The notes under the pieces: generated by a model
The model's database searches: none
What the model was told of the DNA's origin: nothing
What the model saw: only the letters and a program-made list of their open reading frames with translations
Program-made: the position numbers and the translations under genes
Shown: positions 1 to 12,182 of the stretch, piece after piece
Numbering within the stretch: position 1 is the first letter of the stretch
How the letters are laid out: every line of letters starts with the position of its first letter
Source of the DNA: Setoptus koraiensis
Taxonomy: Eukaryota; Arthropoda
Assembly: GCA_048013815.1 (NCBI GenBank)
Contig: CM106585.1
Coordinates: 22,506,001-22,570,000 of the forward strand
Direction of reading: 5' to 3'
Length of the DNA stretch: 64,000 nt

Positions 1-73
1 AGTCTATAGTGAGTAGTGCCAATCGCCAATGGTTGCAACCTGACCTGACTTTGATGCTATTACCTGAGCACGT

Positions 74-95
74 GCTCTCTCTCTCTCTCTCTCTC
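74..95. repeat. (CT)n microsatellite
   Basis: About eleven CT units, interrupted once just to the right by CG. Similar CT/GA tracts recur at 7611-7636, 23722-23760 and 25087-25142. Confidence 0.9.
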
Positions 96-1080
96 GCTCT
101 TTGTGAGTCGTACAAAATTGATGCAAACAACAGCAGCAACAGGTGACTGATGCTGGCAACATGACAGTAGCAGCACAAACTAGCATCAAAATCGCTGCTA
201 TTCATAATTGATGATACGCTTACCTGGCGCAACCAGGATCTATGCGCTGTAGCAACAATTGGCCTGCTTCTGTGTAGCACTCTCTAGACAGCCTCTCATT
301 ATTATTATTATTATATCGGCCAGCGTGTTTGTGTCATGCAATATTAATATTATGTAATGCGGCTCACACTTGCGCAACGCCAGCTGCAACCTCCCAATTG
401 TCGATTGTTGTCGAGTGGACAGGCCGTTGGCGATGGCCAACTATTATGCAACAGCCACCTGGTTTTAAATGACGGGACACACAGTGTTGTAACGCGCAAC
501 TTTTGTCAGTTTGTCTTACAAACAACACAACAAACAAGCCAATGGCGCTGCTGCTGCGGAGGTTGTTGTTGTTGTTGCTGCTGTTGTTGTGTAAGGCAGT
601 TATCGACTATTATTGGCAACATAAACAGCCTCGTTGTGCTGGCATCAAGTAGCGAGATTGCGCCATTACCAAATGATGCGGAGATGCTGCGGTCCGATAG
701 TGGACACAACAACGATAAAAGAAGATAAAGACAACAATTAGTTTGTCTGCCTTTCAATTGATGGCTGTCGATGGTGCTTTGTGGTGCCAATATCGGTCGT
801 GTTGACTCAAACGACACAGCAAACAACAACAGTCGCCATAGTGTGATTTTAGATCAAATCACATGATTTGTTGAAGTGATAAAAATATAAAATAGTGCCC
901 AGTTTGCTTGTGGTTCGTTATCGTTGCTTCTTGGCCACAACCTTGCGTCGCACAACAAACTCCAATCTCAATGTTAACCAATGTCAATGTCGGCAATTTA
1001 ATATCGACATTCGATTGAGAGCAAAGCAAAGTCACATCGGCAGCAGCCAGATAAAAGACTCTTTGTGTAGTCGTGACGCC

Positions 1081-1140
1081 GTTGTTGTTGCCGTTGTTGT
1101 TGCTGTTGTTGTTGCTGTTGTTGTTGCCGTTGTTGTTGGT
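1081..1140. repeat. GTT-rich 12-bp minisatellite
   Basis: Five imperfect copies of a 12-bp unit made of three GTT triplets and one GCY triplet. A looser triplet run of the same kind lies at 545-590, and a CAG/CAA run at 2640-2690. The triplet bias creates long spurious open frames with polyvaline, polyglutamine or polyasparagine translations. Confidence 0.85.
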
Positions 1141-1480
1141 GGTGGTGGCGTTGTCATCAGTCATCCGTCGGCAGTTAGCAATCATCAGACACAAACACTA
1201 ATTTAGAATTTATTGTTGAGGTGCGCCAATGGTTGTTTGGCGCAATTGATGTGCTCGTCGTGAAAGAATTGCACATTCCAATTTGAGAAGCGAAATTCTG
1301 GCAGCAAACAAATTAATTCCAGCGCGAAACAACAGCTCTTATCTTGCGACTATCGACCAATCTAATTGCTGCCATCCTCTTCTAGGCCGCTGGCAGTTTT
1401 GGCCTTATTTTATTTTACGCCTCTGACGACATGTCAGTTGTTGTTGTTGTTGTCAACTGTTGGATTATCGGTTGCTTCAG

Positions 1481-1552
1481 TTGGCCAGCCGATATCAATT
1501 GGCCAGCCGATGTCAGCTGGCCAGCCGATGACAGTTGACCAGTGGATGGCCA
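1481..1552. repeat. 18-bp minisatellite, four copies
   Basis: Three clear copies and one decayed copy of an 18-bp unit whose core is TTGGCCAGCCGATGTCAG. Copies differ mainly in the last six bases. The embedded TGGCCA is a Bal/Msc-type palindrome that is frequent across the whole window. Confidence 0.85.
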
Positions 1553-4500
1553 CACCAACAGAATTTGAAATGACACTTGCCGTTTGTTTGTTGTTGGTGT
1601 GCCGGGCCGGGGCCAACAACGGCCAACAACCAAGCGCGGCAACGAAGAGCGACAACAATGCTTGCAATGAGATTATCGACGAATAATTGACGTCGGTTTG
1701 TGTCAACGTGAATCTCATTGTCGCTTTGGGGCACACAAACCGGGCCGCTCTCAACACTTGTTGTTGTTCGGTGATAGAAAAGCCAAAAGAGAAGAGATAA
1801 TGGGATTTGCAGCAATTGTATACTTTGTTCGTATCAAGTGTTGATTTGCAAGTTTTGATCTGTGCCTCATAATCATAACAATACCTGTTTGCTCGGCCGT
1901 CACTAATGCCAGCAATACAATCGATGATAGGATGAAATCAAACTGTCACGGCGAATCGTGCCCCATGGTAATGATTGGACATGGCAATTAGTTGTTTGAA
2001 AGGAACTGACAACTGTTGTACAAATAATCAACAATCAACCACGGATAAGCAACCGGCTCACAATCGGCTCAGCTAACGCCCACTGGGGCCAGTCGGACTG
2101 GCTTCAACTGCCAATGCCACTCGAGATGCCATTCGAATTGAATTCTGTTAAATTGAATTTTGTGTGTTCGAACTTGGAAGCGAGCAAACAAAGGCACAAA
2201 CTCACCGCTCGGCTACCTGTTGGAATGGCCTTCCGTGGCGCTCACTGTGCTCACTCGTGCCCGTACACCGGTGAAACCTTTGCCGGGCCTGGGCAATTTT
2301 AGTGTGGACAGTAAACACAGGTAACGGTTGTAGCGAGAGGTATAAAATGACATCTTTTGGCAGTGCGTTGTCGTCGTGCTCGTTAGCGATAGATCAAAGT
2401 AAATAGATTAGATCTTGTCCCGCTCTCTCGCTCTCCTATGACCAGTGTGTGTTAGTGTAGGTGTGTATGCAAACATTGCCAGGCTATATGTGTGTTTGTT
2501 GGCGGCCGTTTTCGATCAAATTACTCGATCGGCTGCGATGACAGCTCCCCATTTCGGCCAATGTTTACCTGTGCACTTTGATAGATGACAGCACACGCTT
2601 GGAGCGAAGAATTCGTTTGTTGTTGTTTCTATTTTGCGCATCAGCAGCAGCAGCAACAACAACAACAACAACGGCAACAACGACAACAAATCAGCGCGTG
2701 TTTACTATTTATCCATCATCGGCGACTCTTGTCCGGTACCTGGTATTCCGTTTGCTCTGGCGGCCACACTGCACACTGCGCGTAACCATTTTATATTTTA
2801 GGTGTATGTGCGCCGTCGAAATGGCCTCAAATAAAACCTCGACGATCGTTGCAAATGACGATAATAATAAAATGCGCCGCGCTGAAACGAGACGAAATAA
2901 AATAAATCGACATGCTGGCGATGCCAACTCAAGATAGCGATTGAACGCAACCAAGTGGAAAGAGAAAGAAGCGAATAGATGCCTAAAGGATTCCGCTCGG
3001 CCGCTCGGCCACTTGGTTGCTCGGCCTCGTGTGTCTGTAGACTGCAGACCATTGTCCGGCACAACCAGAAATTGGACCTCCTACCGGCGCGCCACTAGTG
3101 CTGGCCACTGGCATAATTGACCAGTTCATTTACATATTTATGGTCGATTTCTGTCGCCCATTATATCTCGTGCAGTGGCCAGCAGTGTGGCGTATGGCAC
3201 ACTATACAGTGAATCACTATTAGTGATGGCTCGTGTGCCTCGAAAGCGTGAGTGCCATTGTTGTCGTTGCACATCACACAAATCGCAAATCGACCATCGT
3301 CAACTCTCGACATCAAGTGCCGACCTTGCGATTATTCAAATGAATTTTTGCTGCTGCTGCTGCTGTTGACACTGACTGAATAAATTATTGATAACAATTA
3401 TGACATCTTCACTGTGAAAAAACTTGTCCTCTCTAGACGAGTCTTGTTGAGTTTTCGTCGTTTGCTTGCTTGCGACGACACTCACACGGTTGTTGACCCA
3501 ACCGACCAGTCGAGTGATTGTGACCGATGACCCATCCCAAACCGCCCATCGGATCTCATTAGGTGACTTTGCAAAAATTTTCATCTTTATATCTCGCCAG
3601 TTGACTTGTTGATAGACAATAAAATGAGACTTGAACGGTTATCAGAGAATCGCCACTGCCCAAATGAAATTTTTAGCGTTCATCACTCACAACGTTTATT
3701 TGATTACGCGTTGATTGATTCAAAAATGTGACTCTAGTTGATCAGTTATTGCCCATACAGTCTCCAATTTTCGTTTATGTCCATCTTGATACTGATTTCT
3801 TATCTATTCGTTGGGTCATTTGGTGGTTAGCTGGCAATCTGGCGCATCTATAAACTATTTTAATGATCACTAACGATGCCAACATCACAGCATAGATGCT
3901 ATCTGTCTCTCTGGCCATTGCGACCTCTAATTAGAGAGTCAAGCGAGCCGAAATCAGATAGATTCTGTATGCGCCGTTGCATTCTTTCGTAACGACAAAC
4001 ATCAAGCAACTATTTGCACATCTGAAAGTGTGACAGCGCAAAGCTTTCGACTTGATGACATTGGTTTCGAACCATAACGCTTCGCGCCAATAGACAATTT
4101 TGCTTGGCAATGGTGCAAAATTTCTTGTGCGTCTCTTTGTAGCGATTGTACAATTTTTCACAATTTTTCTGCGAATTCTGTGCGTTCAGCTTGTTTGTCT
4201 GGCCCAGGAAATGCATAGAAAACAAAATAGCAGCGGTAGCCAATTATGATAAATAACAAACTGTTTAAAAAGAACGATATGCATCACACAAGAAAGCAAC
4301 AAGTGAGAAAATGCTTCTTTTTTTCGTTGTCGTTGATCTGTCTTGTGTAACGCGTGCTGCATGGTGCATAAAACGAAGTGCAAAAAACAACTGTCTAAAA
4401 AGATCTCGTTACTGCACTTGCCGGCAAACTTATACTGTCTATTACATCATGTATTATGTGTGTGTGTGTGTGATAACGACATTCAGTGATTGTTAAACGC

Positions 4501-4991
4501 GGATGTAAACACAAATGTAAATACGGTGCACGAAATGCACGAGGTGCAAAGGAACGGGCGAGAAGCGAGTGCAAGAAGTTTTGGCTGGATGAAACGGAGC
4601 GAATCGGATGCGGTCGTCGCGCGCGTGGCTTCTTTTGCGAGGCTTCTTTTTTCTCTTTGGCGTTGCCGTTCTTCGTGTCGGTAATCATCATCGTGATGGT
4701 TCTTTTTTCTTCTCTCTCTCGCTCTCTTTGTCCATCAACGGCAGCAACAACAACAACAACAGAGACAAACACTGCCAACGCGCTCACAGTTGCGAACGTG
4801 CTCGCAAGCACCATGGAACCACAATAAGATGGAACCATAATGAGAACAGTTCTTTTCGGCGCGGTTTCTTCTCTGTCGCTGTGGCCGCTTCTGTGTCTTT
4901 CGGCTTGTTCGATTATTCGTAAATCGAGCAAATCAATTCGTTCTCTCGTTGCTTGTTGTTGACGCGAGCGAACGAGCGAGCGGACGATAAT

Positions 4992-5019
4992 GAAAACCAA
5001 TGAGCACTCATTGGTTTTC
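4992..5019. promoter_or_regulatory. Perfect palindrome with two opposed CCAAT boxes
   Basis: Two 13-bp arms, GAAAACCAATGAG and its exact reverse complement, are separated by only CA. Each arm carries a CCAAT core, so the site presents two NF-Y-type boxes back to back. It lies in a stretch rich in GAGCGA repeats. The palindrome is seen directly; a promoter role is inference, and no transcript start or gene is recognisable on either side. Confidence 0.4.
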
Positions 5020-6337
5020 GACCATAGAATCGGTTCCTTTGGACAGTGCAACAAAAACAGTAGGGCGGTTCGTTGCTTCTTCTGCTTCTTGCTTGTTGGC
5101 GATCATCGTCAAAATTGGAGTCGTGATTCCGAGGCCAAATCGTATGCACAAACACTGGACAATGAGCCACTAGTGTCCGTGGTGGTCAGTTGACGTGCGC
5201 AGGGGCATCATCACGACAATGCAAGCGCTGCAAACATACCGATATAAACAAAGCGAAAATTTGGCGCTTACCAAGCAAAGTAACGAATCTTGAAAACTAA
5301 TCACAGCAACTGTAATGAGTTGTTGTATATTGTTGAAAATTTGTTCGCGTGCTCTCGCACGCCCAACACACCGGCGAGTGCCGAAGCAGATGGAAGAAAA
5401 GTGTTGATTGGATGAGTTCATCTTCTTCTTCTTCTTGCTCCGTGATAATCATTGGTTAATTTGTGGTGCACTGTCGACTTGATTGCGCTGCCCACGAAAA
5501 CAATCGCCTTTTTCGTCTCGGAGTGTCTCACAACTTGTGAGTCACAAGTGAGCGTCGGCTTTTGATGTAAATCGAAATTAGTTTTCGCTTGTGTGAGTTT
5601 GCCCTCAACCTCGAATAAAATGCTTTTTCAGTTATTGTTCGGAGGGGTCAGCGGGCACAAGCAAACTTGTTGTGATTGATTGCCCAACGCCGAACAATAT
5701 AACTGAAACACAAGACGCAGTTTAATTAATAAAATAATTTTTGTTTGTTGGCGTGATTGCTGGCTGCTCAAGGCGCGCAACAGCGAGCTATTTCGGCAAC
5801 GAATATCTCGGGGTGATCAATCGAAATCAATCAAGTGTGTTGGAGGCATCAAGTGCATTTCTCATTCTTCATTGCTCATTTCGTTGTGATTTTGTGCTGT
5901 TGCCGGTTGGTGTCGTTAGTGGCAGTTGGAGCGCCATTTTCAACACACAATTAATTTGAGCAACAAACATACGCTGGCCACTGGCCACTGACCACTGACA
6001 ATAAATGTCGACATGGCTTGGCCGGCACCATCACACACGTAAGCCAGCGACCACTTGATGCTTCTACTTGATGTTGAAACTAACTAGTAGGTAAGTGTGT
6101 TGCGTCAGCCATCAGGTGAAAAGGCAGTTTATGGCTGCTATTCACCTGGTTTCAATTCTATAGAGATTATGCACGGAGAAAGACCGATTACACGTGCTGG
6201 AATGCGCAGGTGGTGCTCGCGCTAATAATTACATGCACACACCGTCGGCCATTAATCTTCTTTTATTCTGTTCGCGAGAACACAGTCTGTTCTTTTTACC
6301 TGTGTTTTGTTTGCTCCGCTTCTTTTCGCCCACCACG

Positions 6338-6426
6338 ACTGCATCGACCGCATCAACTGCATCAACTGCATCAACTGCATCAACTGCGTCCACTGCATCA
6401 ACTGCGTCCACTGCATCCACTGCGTC
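6338..6426. repeat. 9-bp minisatellite (ACTGCATCA)
   Basis: About nine copies of a 9-bp unit with A/G and T/C variation at two positions (ACTGCATCA and ACTGCGTCC types). Because the unit is a multiple of three, all frames stay open and translate to threonine-alanine-serine or aspartate-alanine-valine repeats, which explains a spurious minus-strand open frame of about 200 codons across it. Confidence 0.9.
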
Positions 6427-7610
6427 GGCGACAGCAACACACGTTACGTATTTCTTACGCCACGTTGTGTCGATATCACTGGGCACCGGCGTGCTGACGA
6501 GTACGCGCTGACGAAGCAACACGTAGCATGATGATCGCAAATAATCGGACAGTATCGTCAGTTGATGCGGGATTGGCATTGCGGAGTCGGGGTGTGTGCC
6601 CATCAAAAGCAGCACAAACTCAATCGAGCGTGATCTGAGATGGGCCAATTTGACGACAATGATTTGATTTATTTGCGCCCGTCGCAGTGATTGTGCGTCG
6701 CAGTGATTGTGCGTCGTAGTGATGCCACAACCAGGGCACAAGCAGCACAAAATGGCATCATTGGTTGTTGCCGCCGACCACCACCAACTTTTGTGTTGTT
6801 GTCTCTCTGTTGTGTTCGTCTTGGCTGCGATGGTCAACTTGCAGCTTGCGACCAACTAAAAAACAGCGCACCAACGAGCACCAGCCGAAGCGCGTGTTTA
6901 GCGCGTGCTTTTCTTTGTGTCGTTTCTTTGAGCCTTTCAGTGTTCTTTTGCGCCTCCAACGAGCAACATAAAGCAAGAGAATAACAGTGCACAATTGAGG
7001 CACAGTATATATGATAATGATACAACTTTGTGGCCACTCGAAGCCGGCCCAGTCTGGCCGCACCATCAACTGTTGCAGCTAGACTAGCCGCGCGCGCTGT
7101 TGGCGCAAATACAGTGCAATCATTTAGACGAACGCCAGACATCTCGTCTCATGAGCTGGTCGGTTCTTTAGCAGCTTGTTAGTGGCCGGCCAGCACGAGC
7201 ATGTTAGCCTAGCTCATACAAGCTTGTACAAGAGCGTATACATGAGCATATATATGGGCTGGCATGCACAAGTTGCAAGGGCGAGAGAAGAGAAGCGAAA
7301 AAGAATCACTTGCACGCGCTTCTTTCTTGCCCTTGTCGCCGTTCTTGCCCTTGTCGCTGTTGTTGCGGTGCGTTCGAAGCGCGCTCTGGTCAGCAGATGT
7401 TTGCTCTCTTGGCGCTGGCACCCTGGCTGCTGTGGCCCCCGCTTGCCCAGTTGGCTGCCCCTCGTCTAGTGGCCCGGTCCAGTAGTTGGCGGCCAACACT
7501 GGTGGCAATAATCTGTGTCGGCCCCGCCCGGCAAAGAACAACCAACCCTCACCCCTAATCGAAGGTCAATATTAACCTAGTTGGTTCGCGCGATTCTTTT
7601 CAACTGTAAC

Positions 7611-7636
7611 TCTCTCTCTCTCTCTCTCTCTCTCTC
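7611..7636. repeat. (TC)n microsatellite
   Basis: Thirteen perfect TC units. No gene is recognisable nearby. Confidence 0.9.
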
Positions 7637-8300
7637 ACTAACATAAGCATAAACTAACTGCTACAACTGAACCATATACTGTATATATCAGTACAGTAAA
7701 TTGTATAAGAAGCAGCGCGCAAGCAAACAAGCAAATTATTTATCGCCGTGGCATAAAAGAAGGCGCAAATTCCTTTGCTCGGTCAGCGTCTAATCCTCTA
7801 GTGTGTCAGTCGGATTACTAACAGCGACTGCTACTGAAATGGCCACAATTTCAGAGCGGCAAACTCACTGTTGGCCGGACTCACAAAATCAGCGTTTCAG
7901 CCACAACAAGCGCACAATTGCCTACAATCGATGATGACACCGATTGTAAATTTCTGCTCTAAATTGTTAACTGCACGCTGTAATAGAACTGGTATCGTTG
8001 TTGTCGTCACTAGCGACAAACAGATACACAGAATGAGAATTAGAATCACAATTGAATAGAAAAATGAATTGAATGGCACGCTCATCAATTGTTGTTCTTT
8101 GTCGTCGTGATGCCATGCAATGGGTGTGCGCCAAAAAATAGAGCATCCTTGCGCCCCACACAGGTAAAGCAAGGTAAGAGGCTCTATTTGACAGTTACAG
8201 TTGTGTTATTGTTATCCGTCCACGCTCAACCACCGAGTGTGTCAACCACCAATGGTATAACACACTCTATTTGTGGCATCAACTGACCAATTCTTATACA

Positions 8301-9924
8301 CAACTTTCTCTCTCTTTGTTAACACTGCGAGAAAGACATCACTTTAGCCTCGTTCTTCCACTTGAATGAACTCGAATTGATAACAATATTCTCTAATGGT
8401 CAGTCTGTGTTTGTGACCAACACAAAATGTCCTCACCATGTGCACATATTCACTGTCCCTTCCTGAGATCGCATCAACAGATACGCTTCTTTATCCTCTA
8501 ATCCCTTTGCCTCCGCCACCATCACTACTATCGTATTTGTCTCGTATATACCAATGTGCATTTCTGTTGCAATCTTTTCCATGAGCCTTTCCAACATCTC
8601 ACGCCTGTGCACTCTGAAGATGAAAAGATGCATGAGACGCAAATTATCACTGCTGCATAGTTATGTAACTCAACTAACATGTATGTGAAACACAATGATT
8701 TACTTAATGACTGTGTATCAATGTCTCTGTTTAAGTTAAATCACCGAGCCAATGCGAGGGCCTTGAGATGATCACTCCCATTAGCTTGTCGTCTTTATAG
8801 CTTCATTGTGCCGGGCAAAATCGTAAAGAGGATAACGTTTGAGTGTACTGTTGTAACATCGTGCCTAACATGACCGAATGCATCAACAGTCAGCTTATGA
8901 TGTAATACTATGAAAACTAAGATAAACTCAATAATAAACTCACAATTACTAGTATTAGCCTAACCATAATCTTGAACAAAATTCTCTTTTTCTCTCTTCG
9001 ATATATGACAACGTCATCATTATTGGTGAAATAAACAACAACAACAACAAAACAGATCTCGTTCTCATACTCACACTACGGAGACGAAATGAATGTCTTA
9101 TCGTTAGACTCTTCCAAATACTTTCGGCCAAACGAGGATCAAACGAAGTAAGTATTAATCTCAACTAAATGACCATCTTCGCCCTCGGTCCTCATTTGAG
9201 CCAATAATACATGCTTTTATGTATACTTATTGAAATAAATTTAACGATACCTGATGAATAGTTTCGGTAGCTTGGACGCCGTTGATTTATGAGCATTTTG
9301 ATTGCCAGTTGGTCTTTTTTGGTTTGCTTATCAATAAAGCCGCCGAAAGATCGTGATTACAGTTAGCTGCCTACTACTATCAATAGGTCTCGTGATGATG
9401 ATGATGAGTCAGCTCAATCAATTGATTTTTAATGAATCGTTGATCAAAGTAAACCGAGCCGGTCCACCAAAAACAATCATAATGTAGTCATTTGATCTAG
9501 TGTAGTATCAAAAGTAATTCGATTCTTCACTAGACTCAACTTTTTATCTCATTAATTTCAATATAAACAAAGCAGAAAACTAATCAATCTCATCGTCTCT
9601 CTCCCTCTCTCTTATACTAACCACTATTCTTAGGTTATTAACATTACATTGTTACTTGTTTCCCCAAGAATGTTCAAAAAAGAATATGAGTAGACGACGA
9701 CTGAAGATGAAGAAAATCAATTTTTCTCACGAGATGCAATATAAGCTGTAGTTAATGCTCGGCAAGAGAATACCATTTTCACTTCACATGTTCTTTTTTT
9801 ATCAATAAAAACCAAAACTATTGAATTTACTCATGCAGTGCCGTGTCATTCGAAATATTGTCAGGCTGAGTATTGTTTCAAACTATCGGAGAGGTATATC
9901 GGGGTTCGATGTTATTATAGAAAT
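8301..9924. other. Region with unassigned candidate exons
   Basis: The base composition here is less repetitive than to the left. Two stretches look exon-like but cannot be joined into a gene. At 9055-9146 on the plus strand an open stretch follows an AG and ends at a strong donor, GTAAGTATT. The same bases read on the minus strand are also open and end at GTGAGTATG. At 8433-8642 the minus strand is open for 69 codons. I could not decide the strand or recognise a family. The rest holds nothing I can name. Confidence 0.3.
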
Positions 9925-9930
9925 TTTATT
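9925..9930 (-). promoter_or_regulatory. Poly(A) signal of FARSA
   Basis: AATAAA on the minus strand shares one base with the TGA stop codon of the phenylalanyl-tRNA synthetase gene. If this is the signal used, the 3' UTR is only some 10-30 nucleotides. No second clear AATAAA was noted close by. Confidence 0.5.
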
Positions 9931-11504
9931 CAGAACATACATAGAGGGCTATCATAGACCATTTCTAGGTTAACTTTATGACCAACTAAATCCCTGATGT
10001 TGTCTATCTTAGATTTTATCATTGTGGGACGCTCCAAAGATAGTCCCCACGCAATTGCATTCACATCGTCGGGTAAACCCAATGCAGTGAGCATCTCTGA
10101 TCGGAATACACCACAATTGCCCACTTCAACCTCTTTACCTAGGCCCTCATGATAGCTGAATATCTCCATACTTGGCATAGTATAAGGATTGTATGTCGTT
10201 TTAAACTTGAGTTCTCCAAGACCAAGTAGGTTGAAGAAGGTCCTCAAAACATCCTTCAGATCACCTTCGGTGAGATTTCTATCGAGATAGACCCCTTCAA
10301 CTTGATTGAACTCAGCGAGATGTGTCGCGTCTAATGTTTCGTTTCTGAAAACCCTATCTATGCTGAAGAATTTTGCCGGCGTGAATGGTGTATTCTTGGG
10401 TTTCATTTTGTGCTCATTAGCAATCTTGTAGATCATCCTAGCCGTCACAGCTGTTGTATGTGTCCTAAAAACGTTTCTGGTTGATTCCTCTTCACTCCAC
10501 TTATACTGATATCCTAGCGGCCACGACTTATCTGCGTTACCAGAATGTGCACTCTGAACTCTACGAACTAATTCTCTGTCCTCAATCTTAGCGCACGATT
10601 CAGGGTTTTTGATGAAGAATGTATCCTGGGAATCTCGAGCAGGATGATCTTGGGGCACAAAAAGTGCATCGAAGTTCCAGAAGGAACTTTCTACGTAATT
10701 GTCTGTAGGCATCTCAGAGAATCCCATGTCGAGAAAGGTCTTCTTGAACTGCTCTCTCACTAAATGCAATGGATGCTGGTGCCCAGGTGTATCTGGAAGA
10801 CCTAGAGCATCGAAGTTGTAGGCCTTGAATTTCTTTGTTTTCCATTCGTTCGATACAACTTGATCCAGGGTGATATCAGTCTCGCCAGTTTCGATGGTCA
10901 AACTGAATTTTGGGCCCTTTTTCAGCTCCAGATATTTAATCACTGTAGCAGTGACCAGCTTTCTGCTACTCAAATCAGATGCTGGGAGAAAATTAGGATT
11001 ATCAGGACTATAAGAGCCTTCTTGAATTGCCTTCAACGTTCTGAAAACTCTATCCTCAACATGGGACACGGTTCGCTTTATCTGTTTTGTTTCCTTATCC
11101 ATACAAATCCACTTATTTCGCATGGCTGTACTGAAACCCACTTTGCCTATGGTCAAATCTTGGAATTTTTTCATTAATTCAACCTGCTCAATGCCTGAAT
11201 TTTCAGGTATACAATTGAACAAGCGCACCTCATGACTGACACCATCCTCAACGATTTTCGCGGCCTCTTTGGTGAGTTCAAGTTTTTTGAAATCTTTCAT
11301 CTGACTCTCCAGGAATTGTTTGGAATCTCCAGTGGAGTCAGCAGCTTTCGTCGAGATACTCTTGATTGCTCCGATAATTCTCTGGTGATCGACATTGAGT
11401 TTTTTAGCTAAATCTAAACTACTGATAGGGTCTACCTCGGTTGCATCCAACAGACCGAGTAGACTGCCGGCAGCTAACTCGGGCGGCGTGGGAGACTCCG
11501 ACAT
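9930..11504 (-). CDS. FARSA: Phenylalanine--tRNA ligase alpha subunit, cytosolic (FARSA)
   Basis: Joins phenylalanine to tRNA-Phe in the cytosol as the catalytic alpha chain of the alpha2-beta2 enzyme; the beta chain is not in this window. The 524-residue product is slightly longer than the roughly 500 usual for animals and is encoded in a single exon. The N-terminal 100 residues are the winged-helix tRNA-contact region (KLNVDHQRIIGAIKS). The class II catalytic core starts near residue 245. Motif 2 (RVFRNETLDATHLAEFNQ) is near residues 385-402 and motif 3 (GLSLERPTM) near 486. ATG at 11504 is the first in-frame start. The gene runs divergently from PFAS with about 1.2 kb between them. All key motifs are intact and the identification is firm. 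Confidence 0.97.
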   Translation of the reverse strand: MSESPTPPELAAGSLLGLLDATEVDPISSLDLAKKLNVDHQRIIGAIKSISTKAADSTGDSKQFLESQMKDFKKLELTKEAAKIVEDGVSHEVRLFNCIPENSGIEQVELMKKFQDLTIGKVGFSTAMRNKWICMDKETKQIKRTVSHVEDRVFRTLKAIQEGSYSPDNPNFLPASDLSSRKLVTATVIKYLELKKGPKFSLTIETGETDITLDQVVSNEWKTKKFKAYNFDALGLPDTPGHQHPLHLVREQFKKTFLDMGFSEMPTDNYVESSFWNFDALFVPQDHPARDSQDTFFIKNPESCAKIEDRELVRRVQSAHSGNADKSWPLGYQYKWSEEESTRNVFRTHTTAVTARMIYKIANEHKMKPKNTPFTPAKFFSIDRVFRNETLDATHLAEFNQVEGVYLDRNLTEGDLKDVLRTFFNLLGLGELKFKTTYNPYTMPSMEIFSYHEGLGKEVEVGNCGVFRSEMLTALGLPDDVNAIAWGLSLERPTMIKSKIDNIRDLVGHKVNLEMVYDSPLCMF

Positions 11505-11910
11505 ACTTCGTATCTTGAGCGTATTATTATATAAAACTTATACATGTAGTTTTATGAGAAGTGAAAATATTGGTTCTTCCGCTCCCAAATATTAAATTCA
11601 TCCAAATGCGAATGAGTCCAAATGCGAAAAATGATCACGTTTTAGCTATATTCACTTCATTTTCGCGCGGTAAATTTGAATTTTGGCTTGATTTTGAATT
11701 TCCCGCGTGGTTTTTCAAAACTTTTCGGATATCCATGAAACAGATTTCATTTAGGCGCATTACACAATGAGGTAACGCTGATTTCTGGGGTCTGTTCGAA
11801 TGCTCTCACAGTAGGTGTCCCGCACACTAGTTGTTACATTCATCATCTAACTTAAGCATCATTATACTTATGGCATATTATTTATTCACATTTTCATCAC
11901 GACTGTCATC
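11505..11910. other. Intergenic, upstream of FARSA
   Basis: Contains the presumed FARSA promoter and 5' UTR. I see no clear TATA box at a sensible distance and no other gene. Confidence 0.4.
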
Positions 11911-12182
11911 ATGTCTGACGCTGATAGCGAGAGGATCAGGGAGAGGTTCGCAAGCCACATTTGGGCCACACAACAGAGGGTACTATATCATAGAGCGCAC
12001 CTGTTAATTAACTAGTGCTTCTCACACTTGAGATCGAATTCGGTTCAAAAGTCAACTATGTGATAGGACCGAATGGAAGCCGAAAAAGTGTCATCCTCGC
12101 AGCACTTGTGGTGCCCCGAGGTGGTGTCTCAAGCAGAACTGCCTATTTTGTCAATTGTGATGACGACAATTTGTTGACCTAG
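11911..12182 (+). pseudogene. Relic of SMC6 N-terminal ATPase head
   Basis: Decayed fragment of the head domain of an SMC protein, most like SMC6 of the SMC5/6 DNA-repair complex. It opens with ATG (MSDADSERIRE) and in shifted frames passes through GYYIIER, then CFSHL, then EIEFGSKVNYVIG and GPNGSRKSVILAALVV. This follows the SMC6 order: beta strand, NFMCH-type segment, Walker A. The frame changes at least three times, one stop lies between the pieces, and the Walker A consensus GxxGxGKS has arginine in place of its second glycine. Homology ends soon after Walker A, so hinge, coiled coils and C-terminal head are absent. It sits between FARSA and PFAS on the plus strand. SMC5 or another SMC parent is possible. 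Confidence 0.65.

Larger units (their letters stand above)
1..8300. other. Gene-free, simple-repeat-rich region
   Basis: I find no coding gene that I can support here. Open frames of 100-220 codons occur on both strands, but they translate runs of CAA/GTT/CTG triplets or serine/arginine-rich low-complexity sequence, with no domain and no consistent splice structure. The stretch holds several short tandem repeats (listed separately), a perfect palindrome at 4992-5019 and a TATAAAA at 2341-2347 that leads to nothing recognisable. A donor-like GTAAGC on the minus strand near 228 follows a short open stretch that could be an exon, but no partner exon is visible. It could be intron or intergenic sequence of a gene extending left of the window. 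Confidence 0.5.

Noticed and set aside
4050-4095. tRNA-like T-loop (minus strand, GGTTCGAAACC)
   Set aside because: It is part of a short palindrome; no A box, anticodon arm or acceptor stem could be placed around it.
4395-5054. 219-codon minus-strand open frame
   Set aside because: Arg/Glu/Ser low-complexity translation, overlapping open frames on the other strand, and it crosses the CCAAT palindrome; no domain or splice support.
6229-6855. 208-codon minus-strand open frame
   Set aside because: Kept open by the 9-bp minisatellite, which is a multiple of three; the rest shows no family pattern.
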